From: Candidatus Woesearchaeota archaeon
Lineage (GTDB): Archaea; Nanobdellota; Nanobdellia; Woesearchaeales; JABIAG01
Length of the DNA: 64,000 nucleotides
NCBI GenBank assembly: GCA_018653365.1
Contig: JABIAG010000003.1
Coordinates: 158,830-222,829, forward strand
Direction of reading: 5' to 3'
The position numbers were made by a program, and so were the translations under genes. Shown here one piece after another: positions 28,755-37,346 of this stretch. Below the pieces are notes generated by a model. That model was not told where the DNA came from. It did no database searches and saw only the letters and a program-made list of their open reading frames with translations. How positions within the stretch are numbered: the first letter of the stretch is position 1; each line of letters opens with the position of its first letter.

Positions 28755-30479
28755 ATGAAAAAACTATTATTTTTTTTGGCACTTCTATTAATCATTCCTG
28801 TTGTATCTGCAGCATCTTGTCCTTGTACTCCAATTGAATACGAGTTTAAAATTACTAATACCTATCCCTCTCCTGAAACCTTCTCTTTTGAATCAACAGT
28901 GCAGAATGGCCAGGTTGTTTTTTCTCCAAGTCAGATCACTTTGGCATCAGGTAAAAGCAAAACTATTCATGCATCTTTGCTAACGCCTTGTTCTGTTCAT
29001 GGTAATTATACATTTAATTTTAAAGTAAATGCTGAACAGGCAGAAAAAACTAAAATCTTGCCAGCAAAAGCAGAAATTTTGTCTTGTTATGACTTTTCCA
29101 TTAGTGCTAAACAGATTGGAAACGTTTTAGAGTCTCAAACTGTTGCTTATGAAACCTGTGTTGATGAGGAATATCAAATTCCCTTAAGAATTTCTAATAA
29201 TGCTGAGTTTACAAATAAGTTTGATCTTGAAATTGAGGGCAAATATGCCTCTTTAGAGCATGATACTTTATTATTAGGTTCAGACACTGGCGCACTGGTT
29301 AACATCTCGTTTAACCCTGGAAAAGTGGGTAATTATTCACTATTTTTTGAGGCAGAGTCCCAATTGGGGGATGTTGAGAAAAAGATAAGGTTGCCAGTGA
29401 CGGTTAAAGATTGTTATAGTCTTAAAATTACAGCTCCATCTAAGTTCTGGGTGGGGGAAGAAGACATTCCCATTTTATTAGAAAATCAGGGTTCTGAGGA
29501 GGTTAATGCGTTATTGAGTGTTGATTCAGAACTTGTTTCTTTGGACAAAACCGCGCTAGTTATTGAAAATTCAGAGGTTGTTAATTTAGTTATTGAATCT
29601 TCTGAACATGTTGGTGTGGAGAAGGTTAATCTCAAGATTTCTTTGGATAATGGAGAAGTACTATCTAAAGATATGAAACTGGTTTTTGGTAATCCTTGGG
29701 TTTATTCTTATCTTTGGTATTTTGTTGGAGCACTCATTATAATCATTTTAATTGTCTTATTTATTGTTTTATCTTCCTTTGGTAAAACTCAAAAAATTGT
29801 TGAAAGCATTAAAAGAAAAGCAGGGATTAAACAAACAAAACAAACTGTTTCAAATCAAACTAAAATTGCTAAAACTCCAAAAGCTCCTAAACCCGAAAAT
29901 AAGTCATATAAATGCATTATTTCATTAATTGTTTTAATCATTATTCTTGCGTTAATATTCTCTCTTCCAATTCCGACTGTTGCGCCAAATCTTGCTGATG
30001 AAAATGTTACATTTGGAAGCTTACCTGAGTTAAAATGGAATAATAACAGGTTGTTAAGAGTGGATCTTTCAGACATTAACGCCTCAAATACCAAACTATT
30101 GACTAATGATAAGGTGTTTGTTCGGTCTTTAGGAAAGGTTGCTTATCTTGCTGCTAATAGTAATTGGACAGGTTCTGATTTTATTGACCTAGTTAAAGAC
30201 AATAGTACTGAAAATGTTTTATTTGATTTAGATTCTGAAAATCTTAAGGGATTCTTCCCACATGGTGTTAATGTTTACAAGACTCTTGGAATTTACGTTT
30301 ATGATTCTGTTCGAACGCCTATTGGGTTGAGTATTCTTATTTTGGTAGTGCTTCTAATCGCTATTCTCTTAGTTATCTTTTTACCCTCTAAGGATGTGGG
30401 AAAAGATGAATCTAAGGGAAAGGGGAAGTCTAAGATAAAAAAGGCAGATCATAGACTTACTAGAATTGTTGTTAAATGA
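28755..30479 (+). CDS. Membrane-anchored extracellular beta-domain protein (COG1470/CARDB-like)
   Basis: Signal peptide MKKLLFFLALLLIIPVVSA; Ig-like domains; several TM segments. Confidence 0.7.
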   Translation: MKKLLFFLALLLIIPVVSAASCPCTPIEYEFKITNTYPSPETFSFESTVQNGQVVFSPSQITLASGKSKTIHASLLTPCSVHGNYTFNFKVNAEQAEKTKILPAKAEILSCYDFSISAKQIGNVLESQTVAYETCVDEEYQIPLRISNNAEFTNKFDLEIEGKYASLEHDTLLLGSDTGALVNISFNPGKVGNYSLFFEAESQLGDVEKKIRLPVTVKDCYSLKITAPSKFWVGEEDIPILLENQGSEEVNALLSVDSELVSLDKTALVIENSEVVNLVIESSEHVGVEKVNLKISLDNGEVLSKDMKLVFGNPWVYSYLWYFVGALIIIILIVLFIVLSSFGKTQKIVESIKRKAGIKQTKQTVSNQTKIAKTPKAPKPENKSYKCIISLIVLIIILALIFSLPIPTVAPNLADENVTFGSLPELKWNNNRLLRVDLSDINASNTKLLTNDKVFVRSLGKVAYLAANSNWTGSDFIDLVKDNSTENVLFDLDSENLKGFFPHGVNVYKTLGIYVYDSVRTPIGLSILILVVLLIAILLVIFLPSKDVGKDESKGKGKSKIKKADHRLTRIVVK

Positions 30480-30519
30480 TATTATTATCTTTAAAAATCA
30501 CTTTTTGTTCTTTCTTGGC

Positions 30520-31023
30520 ATGTTAGCTAAATCAATGGAGTATGGCAGAATCTTACAAAAAGTTACAGACAGATTGGAAGTGCAAGTAAGTAATGGCGAA
30601 CGATTTGATCATGGTCCGTTAATTAGGGGGTTTAAACTGAATCGTACTGAAGAACGCATTATTGCTTGTGAGGCTTCTGGTGCTTATCTTAAACTTTCTG
30701 CAGAGTTTGAAGCAGAGCAACAGTTTAGATGCGCGACAATGCCTTATGTTGAAGGTGCATATCGTGGTCTTGCTTTGTTGGGTGTGACTGTGGGGTTGTT
30801 ATTGAGTTATGGGCTTAAAGATATTGAGTCTCCAACTGCTGTTCTTACTTATTGTGCAGGGGGCGCTTTTGGCGCTTCTAGAGATTTTATTGCAAGAAGG
30901 GTTACTGCTCAATTAGCTAACATATCTCATAGAAGAAAGGGAGAACTTTTCAATGCGCATTCTTGGCGATTAGAAACAGGACATTCTTTGATGATGGAGT
31001 TTACTGGTGCGGATAGATTATAG
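30520..31023 (+). CDS. Hypothetical protein with TM segment
   Basis: ORF; start assumed at MLAKSMEYGR. Confidence 0.55.
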   Translation: MLAKSMEYGRILQKVTDRLEVQVSNGERFDHGPLIRGFKLNRTEERIIACEASGAYLKLSAEFEAEQQFRCATMPYVEGAYRGLALLGVTVGLLLSYGLKDIESPTAVLTYCAGGAFGASRDFIARRVTAQLANISHRRKGELFNAHSWRLETGHSLMMEFTGADRL

Positions 31024-31032
31024 ATGCCTTAA

Positions 31033-32178
31033 TCAAAATAGGTTAATTATTACATACCCAATTCCTGCTACAAACACAGTCATAAGTATGATGCTTAACA
31101 CCCAGTGTATTTTCATTTGGTATTCTGGCTTCCTCTTACCTAATTTTTTAGCCCGGTGGAACATGATTACAACCATTCCTCCAACTAACCCACCTGCAAT
31201 TGCACCCGTAATGCCTAATAATTGTATGAAGTTTGTTACATCGAATACTTGATCTAATAGGAATACAATTAGGGGAACAGAAATTGTTAACAAGAATGCT
31301 TTCTTTTTACTCATTTTGTAATCATATTTGTACATCTCTTTCATTGCCATTCCTAGTGCTAAGAATGAGGTGCCCATTGCAGCTATTGCAAATAAATTTA
31401 CTATGATTCCTATTGGGCCATTAACGAATACATTCAAAGCAGAAGAAGCGATTCTTTCATCTGCACCTAATGAGTTAAACCCGGTTATTCCAACAACACC
31501 TACAGTCATTAATGCAAATAGTACATAGATTAGTATGGGGATTGCACTTCCCCAAATGATTGCTTTCTTAACACTTTTTTTATGTTTAGTTAGTTGTTCT
31601 TTTAGTAATGGGATGGAAGTTAAGCCAAGATATGCGAATAGAATCATTCCATAGGGTAAAAATAGATTTCCACTACCTGCCCCCAAGTTCTGTAGTTTAA
31701 CAAACGGAATTGCCATCAGTGCAACAATTATTACTGCTAGTGTTAGTACAACTACTAATATTAATTCGGTTTTTCCAACGCTTTTCAATCCACGATGTAA
31801 TAAGTAACTTCCAATAACAAAGAATGCCAGGCTCCATAAGAATGGGTTCCCTCCAAATAGTGAGGCTAGTGAAGTTCCCTCGCCCATCGTGTACGCAATT
31901 AATGCACCATATATTTCTATCATCATTGCGATCATTAGAATTACTTTACCTTTCTTACCAACATATTTTTCTGCATAACCTGTTAGTTGATGATTTCCTT
32001 TTGTTCTTAGTGCTACCTCTCCCACGTAAAGGTTTAATACTAATAATAATAATCCAATTCCAACCAGGTCTATAATGCCTGCAACAATTCCTGCCTTTGC
32101 AATAACATAGGGTATTCCAAGAACTCCTGCTCCAACAATGGTACCAATTAGTGTTGCTATTGCAATACTTTCTTTCAT
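31033..32178 (-). CDS. Amino-acid permease (aromatic amino acid/AAAP-like)
   Basis: IATLIGTIVGAGVLGIPYVIAKAG, about 11 TM segments. Confidence 0.85.
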   Translation of the reverse strand: MKESIAIATLIGTIVGAGVLGIPYVIAKAGIVAGIIDLVGIGLLLLVLNLYVGEVALRTKGNHQLTGYAEKYVGKKGKVILMIAMMIEIYGALIAYTMGEGTSLASLFGGNPFLWSLAFFVIGSYLLHRGLKSVGKTELILVVVLTLAVIIVALMAIPFVKLQNLGAGSGNLFLPYGMILFAYLGLTSIPLLKEQLTKHKKSVKKAIIWGSAIPILIYVLFALMTVGVVGITGFNSLGADERIASSALNVFVNGPIGIIVNLFAIAAMGTSFLALGMAMKEMYKYDYKMSKKKAFLLTISVPLIVFLLDQVFDVTNFIQLLGITGAIAGGLVGGMVVIMFHRAKKLGKRKPEYQMKIHWVLSIILMTVFVAGIGYVIINLF

Positions 32179-32209
32179 GACTTATTCTTGTGCTAACTCA
32201 TATAAAAAC

Positions 32210-32812
32210 TTATCTTCTGAACTTGTGGTACATTGCTTCTGCCAGATCTAACAAGGGAGTCACACTTCTCGCTTTGATTTCAAGTCCATGTATTGGTAGA
32301 TAATGTTCTAGTCTTATGTGTTGGATTGCACATCCAAACTCTTTGCAGTATTCAAAGAATGCTTTTGCTGCTTTTGTTGTTGTGTAAAATGCAACTCCTG
32401 GTGCTGCCTTGTTTCTGGTGTGACCTCTACAACTATTCATTGGAGCGCCGCCCATTGCTGATGTGAGTGCAGTTAGTGCTGAAACCCCCACATCAAAATG
32501 TAATATTTCGTGAATGTCCCCTAGGTCTCTTATTTTTCCTTCAACTCCTGAACAGAACTCCTCAAATTCTTGTGCATTTTTTGATTGCGTGTCGGCTTTT
32601 TCTAATAAGTAACGTTCTATTGTTATTTGGCGTGCAACATTTTCCCAGTCTAACCATCTATAATCTTCATATTGGTGGTTGCTAGCGAGAAATCGGGTGT
32701 CAATTCCTTGATCATCTTCCTCTTCACTAAACCCAAGAACCTCTTCTCCAGGCATACCTATCCATCGAGTACTTACTCTTTGATGCATTTCAACATCATA
32801 CTCGGGAATCAT
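32210..32812 (-). CDS. Hypothetical protein
   Basis: 200-aa ORF, product not recognised. Confidence 0.6.
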   Translation of the reverse strand: MIPEYDVEMHQRVSTRWIGMPGEEVLGFSEEEDDQGIDTRFLASNHQYEDYRWLDWENVARQITIERYLLEKADTQSKNAQEFEEFCSGVEGKIRDLGDIHEILHFDVGVSALTALTSAMGGAPMNSCRGHTRNKAAPGVAFYTTTKAAKAFFEYCKEFGCAIQHIRLEHYLPIHGLEIKARSVTPLLDLAEAMYHKFRR

Positions 32813-32854
32813 GCTTCTGCTAATGCATTCTAATTTAAGAAGATTATTGAGAAA

Positions 32855-32970
32855 TGGTGGGGACGCCAGGATTCGAACCCGGATCCATAGGTTTCTTCAG
32901 AGTCATTGGCTTTCGCCTCATTTTTCCATTACTGGAGCCCATTATTCTAGCCAGATTATACTACGTCCCC
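32855..32970 (-). tRNA. tRNA-Trp(CCA) with a 39-nt intron (32893-32931), 3' CCA encoded
   Basis: Acceptor GGGGACG/CGTCCCC; T-arm CCGGG-TTCGAAT-CCTGG; anticodon stem ATGGG/CCTAT closing loop CT-CCA-G/A once 39 nt at 37/38 are removed; ends ACCA. Confidence 0.85.
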
Positions 32971-33008
32971 ATTAAGCTGAAAGAACCCAAGTCATTTTAT
33001 AAATATTT

Positions 33009-33302
33009 CTACCACTCTACATAATCGCCCTTTTTTAGGGGTATGTCAAACGGAGTTTCAACAATATATTTTGCTTTTTGTTTTGGGGCGTAAAACATAA
33101 ATGGTTTTAACCCCTGTTTAATCTCGATTATTCTTTTATCTTTGTCTAAAAAGTATACATCTAATGGGAAGAACACAAATAGCATGTGGATTCCTTCAAT
33201 TCTTTCCTTACGTAACTCAAATATTACAGTTCTTTTTTTAGAAAACATCAGTCCAATTCCTTGAGTGAACCAATTTTTGAGAACTTTGCCCTCAATTTTC
33301 AT
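33009..33302 (-). CDS. DUF192 family protein
   Basis: GLMFSKK ... HMLFVFFPLDVYFLDKDKRIIEI. Confidence 0.85.
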   Translation of the reverse strand: MKIEGKVLKNWFTQGIGLMFSKKRTVIFELRKERIEGIHMLFVFFPLDVYFLDKDKRIIEIKQGLKPFMFYAPKQKAKYIVETPFDIPLKKGDYVEW

Positions 33303-33664
33303 CTAATTACCTCTACAAACTTGTCTTCACGCTTTAATTCTTCTAAATATCTGTAAAATGATGCCTTGGCACAATATTTTTGTTGATCAACAATTTTATC
33401 TTTGACCTCAATTACTGAAATTCCTTGATCCAACAGATCCAAAATCTTTTGTTTTATGATCCCTTTCTTATTTCTGTTGAGTTTTTTGGCTACTTCTTGT
33501 TCAAGAACGGGTTTCTCTACTACTTGACGGGGTATTACTGCTAAACTTCGTATTTGTTCTCGTAAGAACCCATTTTCTTCCTTGACTTTCCTTAGTTCTA
33601 CCCGTAACTCGGCTATATCTTGTTTGATCCTTGTAAAGCTCTCTCTTAATACAGTTTCATTCAT
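33299..33664 (-). CDS. Coiled-coil plus C-terminal helix-turn-helix protein
   Basis: N-terminal heptad-like coiled coil; C-terminal NRNKKGIIKQKILDLLDQGISVIEVKDKIVDQQKYCAKASFYRYLEEL. Confidence 0.7.
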   Translation of the reverse strand: MNETVLRESFTRIKQDIAELRVELRKVKEENGFLREQIRSLAVIPRQVVEKPVLEQEVAKKLNRNKKGIIKQKILDLLDQGISVIEVKDKIVDQQKYCAKASFYRYLEELKREDKFVEVIR

Positions 33665-33705
33665 ACTCTCTCAACCCTGTTTAACTATTTAAATTTTTAG
33701 CAATC

Positions 33706-33846
33706 TGAGACTAGTCTCAGACCGGTCTCAGCTGAGACTGAGACTGATTGAGACTGAGACTGAGACTCATTTCTCCACAGGAAACAAGGGGGTGGCTGAG
33801 ACTCAATTGAGACTCAACTGAGACTACTTTGAGACTGACCTGAGAC
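33706..33846. repeat. TGAGAC iteron array (11 direct and 2 inverted copies)
   Basis: TGAGAC at 33706, 33733, 33739, 33749, 33755, 33761, 33797, 33808, 33819, 33830, 33841; GTCTCA at 33714, 33725; the last five are exactly 11 bp apart. Confidence 0.9.
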
Positions 33847-34692
33847 TCGTTCAAACTCCTTGATAAACAACTCTGCAACCTCTGAATTGTGGATTATCAC
33901 TACATTTTCATCGTTTCTCTCATCTCCAGACTTGGTGGGGTTCATGCTGCCCATGATCACAACTTGAGAGTCAATAACAAACACTTTGTGGTGCATCACG
34001 GCAGGATTGTTGTCTAATTCTATCTGAAAACTCTTATTCATTTGCTTGAATTTGTTGTACTGCATATTGACTCTTTGCCGTTCCATAACTCCTCTAACCT
34101 CAATTTGCCTACTTTTTTCAATTAGCAGCCCGGCTATGTCTGAATCAGTAAAAGAAAAGGTCATGAAGTGTATACTTTTTCGTGCTTTTATCAGTGTTTT
34201 GAGAACCTGTTCTTTGCAATTATCTTCTGGACAAAAATAGTTTTCAATTAGCATATTTCCCAAGATTATTCGGGGGTATTTAACCTTCTCACCATATCCG
34301 AACTTGTTGTTTTTCAGTTCTTCAAACTCTTGTAAATAGTTTTCTGCCAGATATTTGGATTCTATCACAACAACGTTATTGTCATTTTTGTTGCGGGTTG
34401 GATTATAACTCCCAGTCCACACTATGGATTCGTTGATAATGCAAAATTTGTTGTGCATAAGGCCGTATTTGCGATTGTGAACTACCAATTCATCAATATT
34501 CTCATTTATGTTTTCGAGATTGCTCTTGTAGAATGCGCATTGAGTTTGACTGTTGTTTGTTAGTTCAAGAAATCTATCTTCGCACTGGTTTTCTAAGCAA
34601 AATAGAACTTCCACATCTCCTTTTTCTGAGGGGAGAACCGTATTCTGTACTGTGCACCCACACAATAAAAGTAATAATAGTATGTACTTCAT
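33814..34692 (-). CDS. Secreted PLD-superfamily lipoprotein with two HKD-type motifs
   Basis: LLLLLLCGC lipobox; MHNKFCIINESIVWTGSYNPT and MHHKVFVIDSQVVIMGSMNPT. Confidence 0.85.
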   Translation of the reverse strand: MKYILLLLLLCGCTVQNTVLPSEKGDVEVLFCLENQCEDRFLELTNNSQTQCAFYKSNLENINENIDELVVHNRKYGLMHNKFCIINESIVWTGSYNPTRNKNDNNVVVIESKYLAENYLQEFEELKNNKFGYGEKVKYPRIILGNMLIENYFCPEDNCKEQVLKTLIKARKSIHFMTFSFTDSDIAGLLIEKSRQIEVRGVMERQRVNMQYNKFKQMNKSFQIELDNNPAVMHHKVFVIDSQVVIMGSMNPTKSGDERNDENVVIIHNSEVAELFIKEFERVSGQSQSSLS

Positions 34693-34770
34693 GATCTTTT
34701 AATTTATTTCAACTGTTAATAAAATCTTATTAAGAATTTTCGTAAAGTTTTCAGTTTTTTTGAAATAGAT

Positions 34771-35058
34771 TCAAACTGCTTGTAATACTGTCACTAGTTT
34801 AAACAATGCAGTGATTATGATAATCAAAATGATGGTTCCTAACACCACGCCTGCTACCTGTTTTGTGATTGTGCTGTTGTTAACGTTGTTTTTTCTTGCA
34901 TGGTTTATCCAACTTGTTGCCATGAACAAGTAAATGCTTAGAACTGAGAACATCACATATTTTAGAATGTCTGGGGTGGTAACCATAAAGAATACGTTAA
35001 TCATGAGTGAGACTAGACTTAGGATTTGTATCAAATGGAGTATCTTATCTAAGTTCAT
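34771..35058 (-). CDS. Small membrane protein
   Basis: 95 aa, three TM segments. Confidence 0.55.
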   Translation of the reverse strand: MNLDKILHLIQILSLVSLMINVFFMVTTPDILKYVMFSVLSIYLFMATSWINHARKNNVNNSTITKQVAGVVLGTIILIIIITALFKLVTVLQAV

Positions 35059-35181
35059 ACTACTTTAAAACATAACTAGCATAAATAACTTTGTTACTAC
35101 TCAACAATACTACACACCCGAAATCTTTATAAAGAAAATATCATTACTTTTTTTCATAAGATTTATCTATCACCTCTTTTT

Positions 35182-35259
35182 CCCGCACAAGCCTCTTTCG
35201 GGAGGTTTGTGGGGGTTTATTATTCCAATTACCTGGAATAATGCTCGAAAATCTTTGAC
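35182..35259 (-). repeat. Three consecutive stem-loops in an intergenic gap
   Basis: CACAAGCCTC/GAGGTTTGTG; ATTATTCCA-ATTACC-TGGAATAAT; CGAAAATC-TTT-GACTTTCG. Confidence 0.6.
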
Positions 35260-35288
35260 TTTCGTTGTTTAATCTATTCAGAATAAAT

Positions 35289-35546
35289 TTACTTCTTTTT
35301 ATGTCCTAAGTGTACTTCTCGTGCAACGTCGGAGAATACGTCTTTTATGGAGATAACCAGCCAAATTGCATTCAAGATTAAGAATGGCCAGCTGTTAATT
35401 CTTAATGCGTATATAGTTAATAATAAGCTACCAATTACGTTTACAATATCATAATACAGGGAATCTGATTTCCATCGATGGATTTGATTCATGAAAAATG
35501 CAAATAGAATGAGTCCCATTCCAATTAATCCAATTATTAATTCCAT
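35289..35546 (-). CDS. Small membrane protein (CBU_0592-like)
   Basis: YYDIVNVIGSLLLTIYALRINSWPFLILNAIWLVISI. Confidence 0.65.
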   Translation of the reverse strand: MELIIGLIGMGLILFAFFMNQIHRWKSDSLYYDIVNVIGSLLLTIYALRINSWPFLILNAIWLVISIKDVFSDVAREVHLGHKKK

Positions 35547-35576
35547 ATTCTTTTTTAGAACTTATTCTTAATAAAT

Positions 35577-37265
35577 TTACCGTAATTGTCTTGCCAATAC
35601 CATATAAGTAATAATTACACCCGTGATTATGCCTATTGCGTATAAGATTATCAATTCATAATCTCCAAATTCTCTTTTATCCGTTTTCACATCAATCTTG
35701 CTAGTTTCCTGAAAGTATAAATCAAAACTGCTTAGTTCTTGTGCATATTGTGAAAACAATAGTGCTGAATGAACGCTGTTATTGATTAGGTTCTGTGAAT
35801 ATTCAAAGTATGAATATCCTGCGATTGGAAAATTTCCTCGTTCTTGTTCTTCTAATATATTTTCTTTGGCTATGTCTAGCTTTACCTGGATTATTTCTCT
35901 TAAGATATCATCATCTGTTGCTCCTGCGCTACTGATTATTGAATCTACTTCGGCTTTTGAGAGTGATGCAGTATTCAAACATAATGCGTATTCTTTTGTT
36001 CCTTGTTGTTGTTTTGCCTTTTCTAATCTTTCTTGTATTGAGCTTATTTCCAACCCGTATACGAGTGATACATATTGTATTCGTTCGTTAGCTTCTAATA
36101 TTTTAGTTGAACAAGCTTTTTTTAACACTTCTTCTGTTAAATCTAGTTCTTTTCCAGTTTTATTAAAGAAGTTGCTCCATGATTTTGCTGAGTTTAATCT
36201 TTCTTCAGCATAAGAATAATCATTTATTGCACCCTCTATTTCTGAGTCAGTTAATTCTTTAACACTTTTTTCATAATACTCTAGTGCCTCATTTACCCTT
36301 TCTTTTACTATCATGTATGTTTGTAGTTCGGGAATTGTTTTCAGGGTTCTTTCACTTATTTCTTCATCAAAAGCTTCTGCATCTTTTCTTAGATTTTTTA
36401 ATTTTGAGGATAGTAAGTCTTCACTTAGGCCTTGGTTTGCAATTTTGTTGAGTTGAATGTTTGCTGAAAAACATTTGGATGCAGCAGAATAATAATCTTG
36501 TTTTGTTAATAGTTGTTTTGATTCGTTAATGATGGTTCTTATGTTTTCAACTGTTTGGTTTTCCATTGAATTAAGTAAGCCTTCACTTCTCTGACAAAGT
36601 TCAGTAGAAACAGATTTCATTATTTTTGTGTATTCTGGATCAATCACAACATTTCCGGTTCTTTCTTTTTTTAGTTTTTTGCCGGTGAATTCAAATAAGG
36701 CTTCATTTAATGTTCCCACGGCCATAACTTCAATAGTTAAATTTGTCGAATTACTTGAGTTGATTTGTTCTCCAATTGGAATGAGTACTTTTTTTAATCC
36801 AATTTTCTCTGCGGCTCTAGCTTTGGCGTCTATTCCTCCCACTGGACCGATTACTCCTCCAGAATTGATCGTTCCTGTTATTGCCAGGTCTTTGTTTAAA
36901 GGAATATCTTTAAGTGTAGCAACGGTGAGTATTGCCATTGATGCACCTGCGCTTGGCCCTCCCACAATTGGAGCATCTGATTTAATTGTGTAAATGAAGT
37001 CTAAATTACTGCAGTCTACTTCTAAGAAGTCACAAGCGATTTGTTTTGCAAATCTGGTTGAGACCTGAGTATCAACTTTAGTTAATGGGCTGGTTTCTAG
37101 AAATACTCTCCCTTTTCCATCTTCAATTTCAAGTATTAGTTCAGCAGTTCCTCCCACAAAGCCTTCGGGAGTTTCTTTTACTGCTAGTAAAGTCATCTTG
37201 TTTTCTGCAGCATAAACAGAACTTGCCAATATGAGTATGAATAAAAATAAGATTAGCTTTTTCAT
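35577..37265 (-). CDS. Secreted/membrane-anchored Lon-like (S16) serine protease
   Basis: Signal peptide; VGGPSAGASMAILTVATL (catalytic Ser), GGVIGPVGGIDAKARAAEKIGLKKVLIP (Lys); C-terminal TM. Confidence 0.88.
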   Translation of the reverse strand: MKKLILFLFILILASSVYAAENKMTLLAVKETPEGFVGGTAELILEIEDGKGRVFLETSPLTKVDTQVSTRFAKQIACDFLEVDCSNLDFIYTIKSDAPIVGGPSAGASMAILTVATLKDIPLNKDLAITGTINSGGVIGPVGGIDAKARAAEKIGLKKVLIPIGEQINSSNSTNLTIEVMAVGTLNEALFEFTGKKLKKERTGNVVIDPEYTKIMKSVSTELCQRSEGLLNSMENQTVENIRTIINESKQLLTKQDYYSAASKCFSANIQLNKIANQGLSEDLLSSKLKNLRKDAEAFDEEISERTLKTIPELQTYMIVKERVNEALEYYEKSVKELTDSEIEGAINDYSYAEERLNSAKSWSNFFNKTGKELDLTEEVLKKACSTKILEANERIQYVSLVYGLEISSIQERLEKAKQQQGTKEYALCLNTASLSKAEVDSIISSAGATDDDILREIIQVKLDIAKENILEEQERGNFPIAGYSYFEYSQNLINNSVHSALLFSQYAQELSSFDLYFQETSKIDVKTDKREFGDYELIILYAIGIITGVIITYMVLARQLR

Positions 37266-37346
37266 AAGGGTGTTTACTCCATTTTATTTATAAAGATTCT
37301 TGAAATCAAAGAAACCTTTATTAATAAAAGCCAACCTTTTCACCTC

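Noticed and set aside
33706-33846. CRISPR array
   Set aside because: Repeats are only 6 bp, in both orientations, with no 25-40 bp spacers and no cas genes; better described as iterons.
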